Positions 21,600 through 34,100 of a stretch of DNA of 64,000 nt are shown here, piece by piece (position 1 is the stretch's first letter; each line of letters opens with the position of its first letter). The DNA is from Microvelia longipes (taxonomy: Eukaryota > Arthropoda > Insecta > Hemiptera > Veliidae). Location: assembly GCA_018340805.1 (NCBI GenBank), contig JACMZG010001913.1:27450643-27514642 (forward strand), in the 5' to 3' direction. Made by a program: the position numbers and the translations under genes. The notes beneath the pieces are model-generated. The model had not been told where the DNA came from. It saw only the letters and a program-made list of their open reading frames with translations, and ran no database searches.

Positions 21600-23040
21600 C
21601 TAAATCAAATTAATTAGTTGCATTTATTAGTTCTTTACCTTTTTATAGATATAAAACATTTTAAGTTTAATTGTCCTACTTTAGTTATTAGATTATTTTA
21701 ACTCTAAGCTTATAAATATTTTTAAATGCCCAAAAGTCTTTTTACAATTTATAGAGTTTAAATTGTCATTTTAAAATGAAATCTAAATCTAATTTTTTTT
21801 TATTTAAAATGTTGAATTAATTATTTGGATAAAAGGGAGTCCGCCAACTTGAACCGGTTAGGTAACAATATTGTTAAATATATAAAACTTAAAATATCAT
21901 CTATATATAATATACACATAAATATACAAGGTGTACACAAATCTTCTGCTATTGCCCGACCTCCAAACAGAGTTACTTTCGCACACTTTATTTATTGGAG
22001 CCATATAAACCCATAAGTCAGAGAAATTGAGGATTTGTAAACAGAAAACTGTGCAAAGATTTATCGTGAACTACGGGGGTGGCGAGGATTTACTTCTCCT
22101 ATGTTTATGCATAGAAGGAAAAGCGCCGGCCCCTCCTGGATTCAGAAATGCAAGATGCAGGATTTTTGGCCAGTAGGGGTGTTATTAGTTTAGAGGAAAG
22201 TTATTCCTCTAAGAATTGTTTAAGGAAGCCGTACACAGATATTCACATTATTTTACCCGTAGGATCTGGTGGTTACCGAAGTGAGGGTTTTTACCCAACA
22301 TATTTTATTCTAACAATGATCATAAAATAGAAAATTCTAAATAGCCTACTTTATGCTGCTGTTGAAAGATCTCTTGCTGTTGCGATGACATCATGATCAT
22401 GAGGCAGCTTATCTGCTTACTTTTCTTCTTTGCAGATCAAACAGAACCCTTTAAACAAAATGCCTTACGAATTTCAGAAAATGTTAAGTAGTTTAAAATA
22501 TCTGATAATAAACTAAATGTAGTGTAACTAAGGGAAAGTGTGGAAAGTGTTTTGGCTTTTCCTCAACAAAGCCTACCACTCATAAACTCTCCTCTTTCTC
22601 TTCTAAAGCGGTTCCTATTGTTGGCAAAATATCCTCTCTATTTCATAAAACCTTCATACTTGAAATAAAATTAACATCTAAAAGCTGAGGCCTGTTTTTA
22701 TTTTAAAAAAAGTTTTGACATAAAAATATTTGGCAAAATTGAGATTTTACAGAACTCTTATTAACCATACACGCCAAATACAATTCAATTTTTGATCAAA
22801 TTTACAAGAAATAGGCCTCCGAAACTCAACCATTAACGAAATTTAATCCACCATTACTTCAGTTTCTGTTCATTAAACAAATGTCATCAATTTATTTGTA
22901 TTTTTATTCCCATTGATTTTATTAGAGAATTTTCAAAGAAAAAATGAGCTTATGAGGTTGGATCATGGAGGGGGTAGTGGGGCTAGGTAGATTTTTAATA
23001 GGAGGGTTTTTCCTGATTAAGAATATTAATACATATAATA
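21600..23040. other. Intergenic, no gene seen
   Basis: AT-rich sequence with short open frames (for example 21825-22016 and 22148-22330) that show no domain, splice context or repeat of recognised type. Nothing else stood out. Confidence 0.5.
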
Positions 23041-23049
23041 TATATATGT

Positions 23050-23122
23050 ACATATATATATATATATATATTAAGCGTATAGGACGCATAAATCTCGTAC
23101 ATACATACATATACATACATAC

Positions 23123-23200
<78 letters not shown>

Positions 23201-23252
23201 GTATGTATTTATGTATGTATGTACGAGATTTATGCGTCCTATACGCTTCTAA
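23050..23252. repeat. Inverted repeat centred on a (TA)n array
   Basis: The left arm near 23073-23105 (AAGCGTATAGGACGCATAAA, then TCTCGTACATACATACATA) is matched by its complement near 23210-23250. The ~100 bp between them is almost pure TA. Long Ile/Tyr open frames over it are artefacts. Confidence 0.9.
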
Positions 23253-23306
23253 GAGACACAAAACATCCGAACGCTTTATTAATGACAACCTTAAAAACAA
23301 CCTTGT

Positions 23307-23552
23307 TAATAAAACCATCAACTCCGTCTTTTCCACAAGATATTTACTTTATTAAGGCAGAACCGGCTTTCAGCTTACGCCATCATCAGTGCCGGAAAGA
23401 TATCGAGAGTCGTCTCCAAACTCTTAACAGAGGTCCTGGACAGTTGACGGCTCGATATCTTTCGGCACTGATGATGGCGTAAGCTGAAAGCCGGTTCTGC
23501 CTTAATAAAGTAAATATCTTGTGGAAAAGACGGAGTTGATGGTTTTTATTAA
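23307..23552. mobile_element. Near-perfect ~100 bp inverted repeat with hammerhead-like core, Penelope-type
   Basis: Arms 23307-23407 and 23451-23552 are complementary apart from about two single-base differences, with a 43 nt centre. Read outward, each arm holds CACTGATGATGGCGTAAGCT, then GAAAGCC, then AATAAAG and TTGTGGAAAAGACGG. The CTGATGA...GAAA arrangement around a small stem resembles hammerhead ribozymes known from Penelope-like retroelements, where inverted LTR-like units are common. The AATAAA and TTGTGGA landmarks are shared with 40290-40370. No reverse transcriptase is present; the element assignment is inference. Confidence 0.55.
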
Positions 23553-23709
23553 AAACATTCCACAGCGTAGTAAAAAATATTGAACCTTGTTAATGTCCCG
23601 AACACTATTGTTTATGAAAAATGTGTGACGTCATTAACACACAAAATTAACCTACAAACAATTAAAAATTTGGAATGCTTATTTTAGTGCTTAATAATCC
23701 ATTTCTCGC

Positions 23710-23840
23710 TTAAGGTTCCGGTTTATGCATTATAACTTGAGCAGTTACTCAATTATCAAGCACTATTTGTAATTTATATTTCTGACTTTTCAAAGGAAAC
23801 ACGACATGCGGATCACCGCGCCAGAATTATTTAAATTTGA
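23710..23840. repeat. Single arm of the fold-back repeat at 9411-10165
   Basis: Contains GGTTCCGGTTTATGCATTA, GAGCAGTTACTCAATTATCA, TTTTCAAAGGAAACACG and GCGGATCACCGCGCCAGAAT in the order found in one half of the 9.4-10.2 kb fold-back element. The opposite arm is absent. Confidence 0.65.
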
Positions 23841-25550
23841 CAAACGTAAACATAACGTAGCTTGATCTCTTTCTATCATTTACCTCGTCTACACAAGACG
23901 TTGAACACTGAGTTGATCACCAGGTTGAATCCTCTTCACCAATTATACTCCTTGTAGACAGGAGTTCAAACCGATGTTGAACACCGATATCGATCATTTG
24001 TAGGTTGAATCCCGTTAATGTGTCGTGTAGACACTTATCGGGGATCTCGGTGTCGAAAGTTAGGTTATTTTAATAATTATTATTGCTTTTAATTTCTTTG
24101 GTAAATATGGATTCTATTTTGACTTTACTTACCTTTTCCTTATGACAATTCATCAAAATATTGATCTAGCAGCATTATGCTGTTTGCTGTCGAAAATTTA
24201 TTGGTAAAATAAATTTATATTTTGGCTGAAATTTAAGTCGCGATTCGCTGTAATAAATGCTATATTGGTTCTTCGTCTTCTCATAAGAGCACTGTATTTT
24301 CTTTTTCTGTTGTACCTTGCCGCATTTACCTCGTTTAATAAAGACACATATTTTTTGATTGGTTAGTTAGAGCACTTATAATAATAAATAACGCGCACGA
24401 AATAAGTAAAGAATAATTCACGTTTATAAAAATATTTAAAATACTAATTAGAACACGAAACTGAAACGAATAACTGCAAATCATGGTAACCATGGTAACC
24501 AGTTTTAAAGAATGTCCAACCTACACAAACAAATATTCCCTAAATAGATTGTTCCTAAATCTTTATTTAGATTTCAATCATTATTTCACTAATAAACATC
24601 TTTATTAGTTCTATTTTATAAATATTCTACAGTTTTTACTGTTCAGTTTTGTTGGCATTTTTATAAAAATTTTTGGTTTATTTACTTGGTTTTATTTATT
24701 CATTGTCATAAAACATTAGAGAAGTGTAATACAAGATTCTCGGGCTCCTATTGGAGAATATTTTGATATGTCATAGTAAAATATAATATTTAGAGATTTA
24801 AACCAGGCTAAGCGTCTTTTTTAGAATTGTCAAATAAATCATGCGGGTTTAATCTATTTGCGGGGTGTTTTAGAAAAATATTATATTTATTTAATTTTTT
24901 CCTAATTCTGCGGTTTTTATTAAAAATTGTATTATTAAATACTTATTTTAAAATTTCAAATATATTATTCCTTATTTTATTTTGAATTTAAAATAAAAAT
25001 GTCTAAATTTTAATTGATGGTTTTAATTTAATATATCTAAATAGTTTTCTACTTAGTTTTTTTCTTTTCGTTAGTATTACAATTATAATTGTTAATTGCT
25101 ACAAGTAATAATGTTAAAGAGATGAACATTTTACAAAGTACTACTTGAAACAAGTCGATGCTCGATGAATGCTCGATGATCTTAATGAAATTGAATTAAC
25201 TTATATGATAAAGTTAATTTAATTTACCAATTGTAACTTCTTGAAATTGCACTAACGTATAATTTTTACTAGTTATGCGTTGTATCAGGAACTCATGTAA
25301 AAAAATCTATAAAAATATAAATATGTAATCAATCAAAAATCGCTAAATAATGATATGACTCTATACGCAAGGGTATAGAGCAAGGTATATAAGCAAGGGT
25401 TTGCTTGACTCGAATTGCTCCTAGAAATAATAGAGTAGAGTTATTAAAAAATAACTAACGAAAGTCCTCCTTTTTAACTCTTAAATTTGAAACATAAAGT
25501 AATAAAACTTATGGTATTATTTTTATGTAAAGAGAACTTCTTATTGGTGG
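23841..25550. other. Intergenic, no gene seen
   Basis: No open frame with a recognisable domain and no clear repeat. Near 23890-24050 the phrases GTTGAACAC[CT]GA and CAGGTTGAATCC / TAGGTTGAATCCC repeat loosely, suggesting a short diverged duplication. Confidence 0.4.
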
Positions 25551-25554
25551 TGTA

Positions 25555-26060
25555 ATTAACTTTGGGTGTCCTATGCAACAACAAATTTTGCGAAAAAATA
25601 GAAAAAGGTTAATTGGAAGGTATACTTTTATTGCACTACTGGTTCTAGGGTTTAGTTCCTTACATATTTTTGTCTAAGACAACTGTATTGGCTGGAATTA
25701 GTGCCTAGAGGGTAAAAAATGGCATTTTAACACAAAATTGAACCTTAAGAATTGCCAAGAGTAAAAATGCCTTATTTTTGGTTCCTTATACTTATTCAAT
25801 GTATTTATGGTCACTAGTGCTGCTAGACTTAAGAAAAATAATAACCCTGAATTTATTAAAAATTAAAATTTGTTATGAACTATTTAATTTCTTAAGCCAA
25901 AAATAAGGAATTTATACACTTGGCAAATTCTTTCTTATGCCAATACTTAAGCTTCAATTACCCTATAGGCACATATTACTGTCAAAATAGTGGTCTTAGA
26001 CAAAAATATGATAGGGGCAAAATGTCTTGTTTTTATCCCTGGAAATAGAAAGCACAATAA
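25555..26060. mobile_element. TIR MITE related to 59015-59531, right end degraded
   Basis: The left end ATTAACTTTGGGTGTCCTAT resembles the terminal inverted repeat of the element at 59015. Internal sequence with TTTTTGTCTAAGACAAC, a GAATTAGTGCCTAGAGGGTA segment and GCCTTATTTTTGG recurs there and at 57790-57960. The second half (25890-26040) reads back as the complement of the first. A clean right terminal repeat was not found. Confidence 0.5.
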
Positions 26061-26194
26061 AATTATACTTTCTAATATACTTCTATCTATTATTAATTCT
26101 ATCTATTATTAATATTATTAATTAAAACTCATACTTATGATCCAACTTATTATGGAGTTGGTGCAGTCTGCATTTTAATTGTAATTCATGTAGT

Positions 26195-26930
26195 AGATAT
26201 GTGGAACATGCAAAAATATACGGTCCATCAGTAGGGACACTACTAGAGGGAAACAGAAAAAAATACACACACATACAGACTGACAACTTTGTGAAAATCA
26301 CTCAGGAGGTCCTAAATACACCTGAAACGGATATTTCCTGTGACTTCCCGGTTTGGTTTTTTTGCCAGCACACTACTTTTCCGGTAGATCTAAGGTATAA
26401 ATGAGGAAAATTAAAAATCAACTTATTTATTTTTATTCGTTATCGGACTTGCTTCAAACGTCCTCAGACGCCAGCTGATTTAAAACTACTAATTAAGCAA
26501 CTAGTTAAAACTACTGATTCGAACAAGAGTGTAAATATACTACCCATAAGGAAATGAAACGTCGTATAACTGTTCATTACATAAACGTGAATATAATCCT
26601 GCCAAATTTAAACTCAATTGAAGGATATTTTTATTTTTTACTTAAAACCCGTATCAGGTTATTTGATCAAAATTGAACTGAAACTGATTCACTTGTTCAC
26701 TAAAACACAATTTACTGACTTGCACAAATTTCAATTCTTTTGAAAAATCTCACTCCTACTATGTTAAGATAATAACAGGCACACATAGACAAACAAATTG
26801 GTCAATAAACTCAAGCCATAAGTTCTTACAAACGCCTGAAACAGATAAATCAGTTAAAATCTCGATTTCGGTATCTTAGTGCGAACACAATACTTGTACA
26901 TATACTTGTACAACTTCGATTTTTAAGTTG
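26195..26930 (+). repeat. Two diverged partial copies of the 5S-bearing dispersed repeat family
   Basis: 26195-26420 has a CA-rich tract, CACTCAGGAGGTCC, CACCTGAAACGGATA and a tail with GGTATAAATGAGGAAAA. A second, weaker copy begins near 26440 (TCGGACTTGC...CGTCCTCAGACG) and ends near 26930 with GCCTGAAACAGATAAA and CGAACACAATACTTG. No 5S-like block is recognisable in either. Confidence 0.6.
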
Positions 26931-27734
26931 ATGAGCTTTCTTGAGTCACAGACTGTTTGTATGAATCTTCAAACATGTTACCAACCTATAAAGACATATT
27001 CACAAGGATGGCATATTACCAAGCAATAGATCTAATCACTGCTTGCTATTTTTAGGAGCCCAGTTAAATTGTAAATGGTTTCAGATAATTGATAGAATCA
27101 GTGATACCAGAGGGTTTTTAAATTTCTTCCACTCTCGTATTTCTGTTTAGAAATTTCTTTGTAACAATTTATGGACTACCTTGTTCGTTCCTCACCTGAT
27201 TGTACTCTCTTAATCAAGACAATAATCAAACAACTTTAAGGTAAAATAAAATAAAATGAAAAATTAGGTAATTATAGTTATAGATTTATTAAAATTAAAT
27301 AACATATTATAAAAAAAACGACCGTAAAAAAACTTAACTAAAATTATTTGTAATGTTCAAACATTTGTTCTAAAAACCCCATAAGTCGAGTTTTAACTGA
27401 AAATAATGTCGCATCATCTTTCAAATTCTTAATTCGTTTATACATAAAAATATTGCACCGATCACAAGATAAAAACATATCATCAGTGAATTTTTCCAAA
27501 GGAAGTCCACTAATAGTATAACTAACTTAAACTCTTAATATCAATATTTATTACTCTCAGATCAATCATTAAAAATCACTGAATTCAAACCCCGCTCTTA
27601 AATACTAATTTGACGTTTTCCCAAATGAAGCAGCTGTAAGGTAACCACTTGACTCCCATGCTCACAGAGTTTGCCTCGCTGCCACCTCTACGCTCTGTCT
27701 CCATTGCCGCCGTGATATTATAAAAAAGATTTAA
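26931..27734. other. Intergenic, downstream side of the transporter gene
   Basis: No gene or recognisable repeat. Part may be 3' UTR of the minus-strand transporter gene, whose coding region ends at 28161; I cannot fix its poly(A) site. Confidence 0.4.
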
Positions 27735-28045
27735 GAGTTTATCTTTTTAAAAGGATTGGGGATAATATTCCAAAGCCCCGAAATGTTTATATGATTAAGG
27801 AACCTTATTCCCAAAATTCCGTATCTTTTAAAAGGTTTAGGAACCCAAATCCAAAAACCCGGACTTTCTTTAAAGGTTTGGGGATCTTATTCTGAAGACA
27901 TGTACTGTTTAAAAGGTTAGGGAAGCCAACTCTAAAGTCCCATACCCTTTAAAAGGGTTGAGAACATCATTCCTAAGCCTTGTAGCCATAAGACCGTGTA
28001 AGACACAGTACTCTTAAAATCGTTGGAGGCACTATTCCCAAGACA
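27735..28045. repeat. Degenerate ~41 bp tandem repeat, about 6 units
   Basis: The phrase [AT]AAAAGGTTTGGGGA recurs with anchors at about 27748, 27790, 27830, 27871, 27911 and 27951, followed each time by a TTATTCC-like and a CCC-rich part. A weaker seventh unit lies near 28014. It sits 120 bp beyond the stop codon of the minus-strand transporter gene and may be within its 3' UTR. Confidence 0.75.
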
Positions 28046-28160
28046 CCATGAAACTGACGGAATCGTAGATGAAAATTAGGCTGCGTCCATGGAAATGTTT
28101 GTGCTAGACACTCTCCACTATTCCAGCGGCAAGTGTTGAACGCATGGCTAGATAGTGTTG

Positions 28161-31100
28161 TTATTCTTGAATAGCCCTAAGAGAGGGTGCGGAAGGACTG
28201 GGCTTAATTTCCTCGTACTCACTCTGGTCCTCCTCACTTTTACCAATGTTGTAATGTACATTCTGGTACTTTCTCCTTTCTGAGCTGTGGTACAGCCCGT
28301 ATCCGAAGTAAATAAAAAGACCTGAAAACATATGAGAAAACAATTAAACACTTAGCACGAGCCAAACAAGTTATATATATGTAAAGTATATTGTTATACT
28401 CATGAGGAATACTCTGCCCATATACTCTCGTAAATTACAGGTTGCATATTATTTTTTTGTGATTTATGGTACTATAAATCACAAAAAAAATATTTTTGAG
28501 GATAATGGTACTAACCTGCAGCAAGCCATCCTCCGAACCTAATCCAGGTGTTCTGATCCATAATCATCATGAGGTAAATATTAGCTGTGATGCTGAGAGC
28601 GGGTATGAGAGGAACCCACGGTACCTAGAAAACGCATTGTAATTAATTGGAGTAATCAAACTACCCACACTATGTAACAACTATGAATAATAATGTACTA
28701 TTAGTACATATAATAATGTGCTACTATTACTATATAGTAATAATGTACTATTGAATAACTACAATTAAAACTGTAGTAATTCAAATAACAACTACAAATA
28801 ATAAGTTATTTAAATAATAACTACAATTATTGTGCATTATTTCTTCTGTTGGTCTCCATAATTTAATGTTACATTAGAAATTGGGCACTAATGAGACACC
28901 AGGTATTTCTAATTATTTATTGCAATATTTCACTCTTAACACCGAGCTCTGTGTGAAGAGTAAAATATTGCAATAAATAATTAAAAATACTTGGTGTCTC
29001 ATTAATGCCCAATTTCTAATGTAACATACAATTATTGTTTAGGTATAGAATGAACCTCACAAATCTTTTAAAGAGGACAAGCAACAGATCATAGTATAAA
29101 AGTGTATTTATAGCGTAGCTTAGTTGATTGATCACTATACCTTGAAGCTAAGTCGCTGACTTGACGCAGGCTGCATAGCTATGGATGTCAGACAAAGTCC
29201 CATTACAGTGAGAATACCTGATGCTATAATAACTGGAAACATATCTCCTTCAACTAACTCCAATTCCCATGATATTGCAAACCAACTCAAAAATATGCTC
29301 AGGATACCTACCAATAAAATTAATGTACGTTAACTATGCAAGTAAATGGAGACTTTGTAGAGAGTAAAGGGAGGTTTTAAAGTCCATGGTATTGTTCATC
29401 GAATTTACCTCCCGTAAAAATTGATGGATGTAAATGAAATTGTAAGGTTTTGCATCCAAATATAACTTCTAAGCGTATAGTTTTTGCAACTGTCCGACCA
29501 AAATATTTTTGTCAATAATATGTTGCAACAGATAATAATGATGAGTGTCATATACATGGAAAGCCCTTGAAATTTGATGTAAAGAGTGTAATATCGATCG
29601 AGTTCGTACTTTGTCAAGTTGTAATTTTGTCGGACCTATAACCAATGTCCTAGTGGTCGATGCCTAAGGCCTCGATAAACATAATGTGTATGGCTTCTTC
29701 ACTCATTTACCTGATAATCTAAACTAGGGATGCTGTATTTACAAAATAATTATCAGGTTACAAAACAAAAGTCGATACTTACAGTAGATAATAGTCTGCA
29801 CAACGACGACTGCGGACGTGATCCCCGAGGGAGTGTCTACTAGCCTGGGATTGCAGCACTGTCCGAACACCGACCAGAACGATACTCGAACTCTCTTAGA
29901 CAGCAAGTGTGTGTGCTCAGCAAATCTATGACTTGCTTCTGGTGTGTCACTCTCTTCGTGCTTGTATCTAATCCAGACAAACAAAACTGTATCAGGTATG
30001 ACTGATGTTGACTGAACTCTTTCTTTAAGCGTAAAAGAATAAAGAATGATTGTCATGATTTTATAATAATTTAGACAGCAGTATTTGATTAATTTAGGCC
30101 CTATGACTTATTTCAAAATCCAGTGAGCCCCAATAATACAGTTTTACACAGCACAAAAGCCGTTATATTAGTAAGAAGTAGAAGCTTACTACCAGAGATC
30201 AATAGGTTTTATTAAATCGTTTCTATCAATTTCACAGTCAAGTCACTGTGACAATAACAATAAGATTCGTCCCCATGACCCAATCAATAGCCCCTTTTGG
30301 GAGCAACCAGTGATAAAAGCATTTCGACAAAAACGTCCCGAACATATTTTAAAAAAATGATTAGAACAATATCCGAGGTTGTAAGACCCCAAGGCGAGGG
30401 TTCAATTTCTGAGGCATCAATATCTAGTTATTCCTTTTATAACCTCGGATATAACTCGTAACAGATACATTTGCCTAGCTATTACGTGGTTTACTTTGAT
30501 AAACTCCTTAGACTACCATGATTAATATCGTAAAGTTCCAGCCTTCCGGGGGTAGGCCTAAAGCTTTATCATTTACCGCATATTGATGCGGTAAATGATA
30601 AAGCTTTAGGCCTTTGTCATTTACATTGGTAAATGACGAATCTCTGGACGATGAAACCCTAGATGATAAATTGACGCGGTTAGCCCAGGAAGGTCTAAAC
30701 TTTGTCGTTTCATTTAATACACCAATTTTAGGTTAGATCATTTAGCGTCCGAAACATTGATTAACGTTACCTTCAGCCAATGATAAAAAAACATGAAGAA
30801 GAGAGAGTACAGTAAGCTTTTTTGATAAAGTGTGAGTATTATGTGAGTAAGAAAAGTGGCATTGGGATGAAGCCAGTTGCTAAGATCCATTATTCGACAA
30901 CATTATAAAAAAATATCAAAAACATTAACACAAGAAGCACTTGCAGTTTCCAAGGCAGCTAGACAGGGGAACAGATAAAAAAGACATAAATATTAATAAT
31001 TTATCGGTCGTATATTAGATGGCTCCTGGTGCAAGTCGGGGGATATTGCTCGAGTATTGCAAGACATTTAACTAGATGAGAACCCTATCCATCGTCTTTC

Positions 31101-34100
31101 TATCCATAAATTGAAATAATAAGATTTAAAATCATCAAAAAAAAGTTAATTAAAATTAATAGCAATAAAATACGTGACGAATTACTGTATTTTCCTACCT
31201 AGAAAAAAATAATTTATTACATATTACAGAGTTTATTTCTGATTACTATACTTATTACTAATTACTAAATTTATTACTAATTATTAACAAATATTGTTTT
31301 GTTTTAATATGTATATCTTACCTTAATATAAGGACACAGGCAGCTACGATAGTATAACAGAGGAGTGTGGCAGTGGCCATCAGATCCACCAGCTGGATCA
31401 GGTTGAATATAGACGCCATCAGACCTGTTGCAAAATGACACAGCAAATTCAACATTGGTTTACTAATAAATTCGTGCATAACTTATTTACATTGACTATA
31501 TTGTTATAATTAAACAACTTTAGCTATCATTAAGCGTAATCTATCGGGAATTTCAAATAGGGAGCCCTTAAACAAAACATTAAAATTTCTAAACTTTATT
31601 ATGTAAAAATTAATAAATAAGTTAATTGCATTACTGGTGGACCTCCCCTACAGACTGACCCTACTATGGCCCTATGCCATAATAGAGTCAACAACTGTCC
31701 CTCTTCTAGGACAATATCCTGTCTCTAAATCTAGGACCTTTAACTAAACTCATCTGACCAACATAACTGATTCCCTCATCAGTGTAAAAGATACTCGTAG
31801 ACGTAATGTAGACGAATATAAATTATTACATTAATTTAAAAACAAAAAAATGTTACAAATCATTCATAACAATTGTACAAACCTAATCGTTTCCCCTAAG
31901 TCATTTGACGATGGATATTCTACTTTTAATGAAAATTCTATTAGACCTATGGGGTTAGAATTTCCAACTCCCCCAAACCCTATTCCTATTTCTTCCTCAA
32001 ATGCCATTTTTCCCCTGACAAACAAAAACTAGATTACCTGTCATAAAACCTGCGAGTAAGGTGCCAATGAAGGGAGTACGATACTTGGAATGAACTTTGC
32101 CCAAGAACTTGAAAAGAAGGCCGTCCTGAGACATGGCGTAGATTATTCTAGGTAACGGGAACAACCCAGCGATTAAACTGCCAAAACAAACCATCACACA
32201 GACAACATAATTATCACTCCATAGTTTATTATAAAAGCATCGCGATTGATATGTATGTAGTACTTTCTAAGTTATTTTTTTTATTATTATAATTATATCA
32301 TATTATATTATTATACATAATAATATTTTTATTATATATAATGTATTAATATATTATAATAAATAATATATATATAATATTATTATTATTATATTTAGTA
32401 TTTTCAATTATATTTATCAATATAAACATAATATGGTTAATTATTTACAGAATATTATATTTGTAATATTAGCACAACACATTTTCGCCTTGTATATGCT
32501 GTTGGGTATAGTTGTGGAAATCAACTCAAATCATCGTCACACGACGGATGTAAGACTTGATTCTAGAGAAACTGTCGGTGGCAAAACATTTTTGAGTCTT
32601 AATCTTATAGGAAAAGGCTTGGATACATGGATTTCTCGAGAAAGTCATACAAGAGGTTAAGGTCTTCCTGCATTAAGAACACTTGAAAACATAAAGTAAA
32701 TATATTTAAAAAAAATATAAAGTATTTTATATATATATTATTATTACTAATAAATATTATTAATAATAATATTAATAATTATTAATTATCTTTCAGTACC
32801 TTTTAAGGTACTTAATAACATAATTAATAATGTGTATCGATTTTGATGTATAATTTTGTTTTATACACATAATGTATAAATGTGTTTTTCTCGTGTATAA
32901 TTTTGTGCAAACATGATTTCGTGTTTACACAAAATTATCAATTTCAAATGATTTTAAGACCTAATGAGTTGTTTTTATCAAGTTGTATATCTGTACGTGT
33001 GTGTTTGAATTTATGTTACAGAGATTAAACTTATGGTGTTGCTGTTCTTTATGGAAAATAATGTTTGTATAATGGCATTAATGAAAGCCATTTTTTAAAT
33101 TAAAAAAACACGAAAAGCTAATTGGATTGATTTATAACTTGTCAATCATGTAGTCCTGTATAAGATCAACAAATGTCATCTCAGTATGAGCATTAGACAA
33201 ATTTAGACAATTTGTATCGAATGACCGATGTGTCCGCTAGGATTATAACAGATCTTTTCTGATGTATTAAATAATAAATTAGGAGATTTTTATATTCGAA
33301 AAATGAGCAAAGAAGAGGGAAGGATAAGCTTAGCAAAATCAATAAGGTGAAGAAAGATTCTCTGGTAGTCTGTACCAGATTTTTGTTTAAAAATCAAAAA
33401 AAGTTTTTATCTAAAATTGTTCTCTTAAAATGTTTTTCTTATCTTGTGGGAAAACAAAAACTTTTTTTCTTGCTTCAACATTTCTTATTTTGCTCGATAA
33501 AAAACCATACGAGTAACTATCAAGAATTATACAACTATGTAGGTATTTAAAGTGATATGAAGTTGATATACCTGGCTAAAAGTCCAAATATGCCTCCGAC
33601 AGCAACGATCCACTTGGCCCAGGGCCAGCCAATCTCTTGGAACACGTGTGGAAACGGAGCTTCGCTATCCTACCAACAAACACAATAATTATCAACCCAA
33701 AGTACAAACCAATATCTCTTGTTGAAATGTTTCCACTTAGCATTCAAAACCATTTATACCCAGTTAGTATGTTTAGAGTCCTGATAAGAAAATGATTGCA
33801 TAGGTACCAATATGTTTTTAATAAATACATAATTGGGACTTTGTCCTGCTGGGTTTAGGTGCCAGGGGTGTTTAATCGTACTTCTTTTAACCTGGTAATG
33901 TTTATGTTGGCTGACAAACATTATACGTCATATAAATAAATAAAACAGGTTAATTTTTTTATAACACAACATATAATGGTAACACAACATAACACATCGT
34001 TAAAATCGTGCTATAACGTTTGGCGGGAATTGTTTTTTCTGCGGTTTTACTGCTGACATATGACTGCTGACCTATTGATTGACGATCCTTCAAAATTGGC

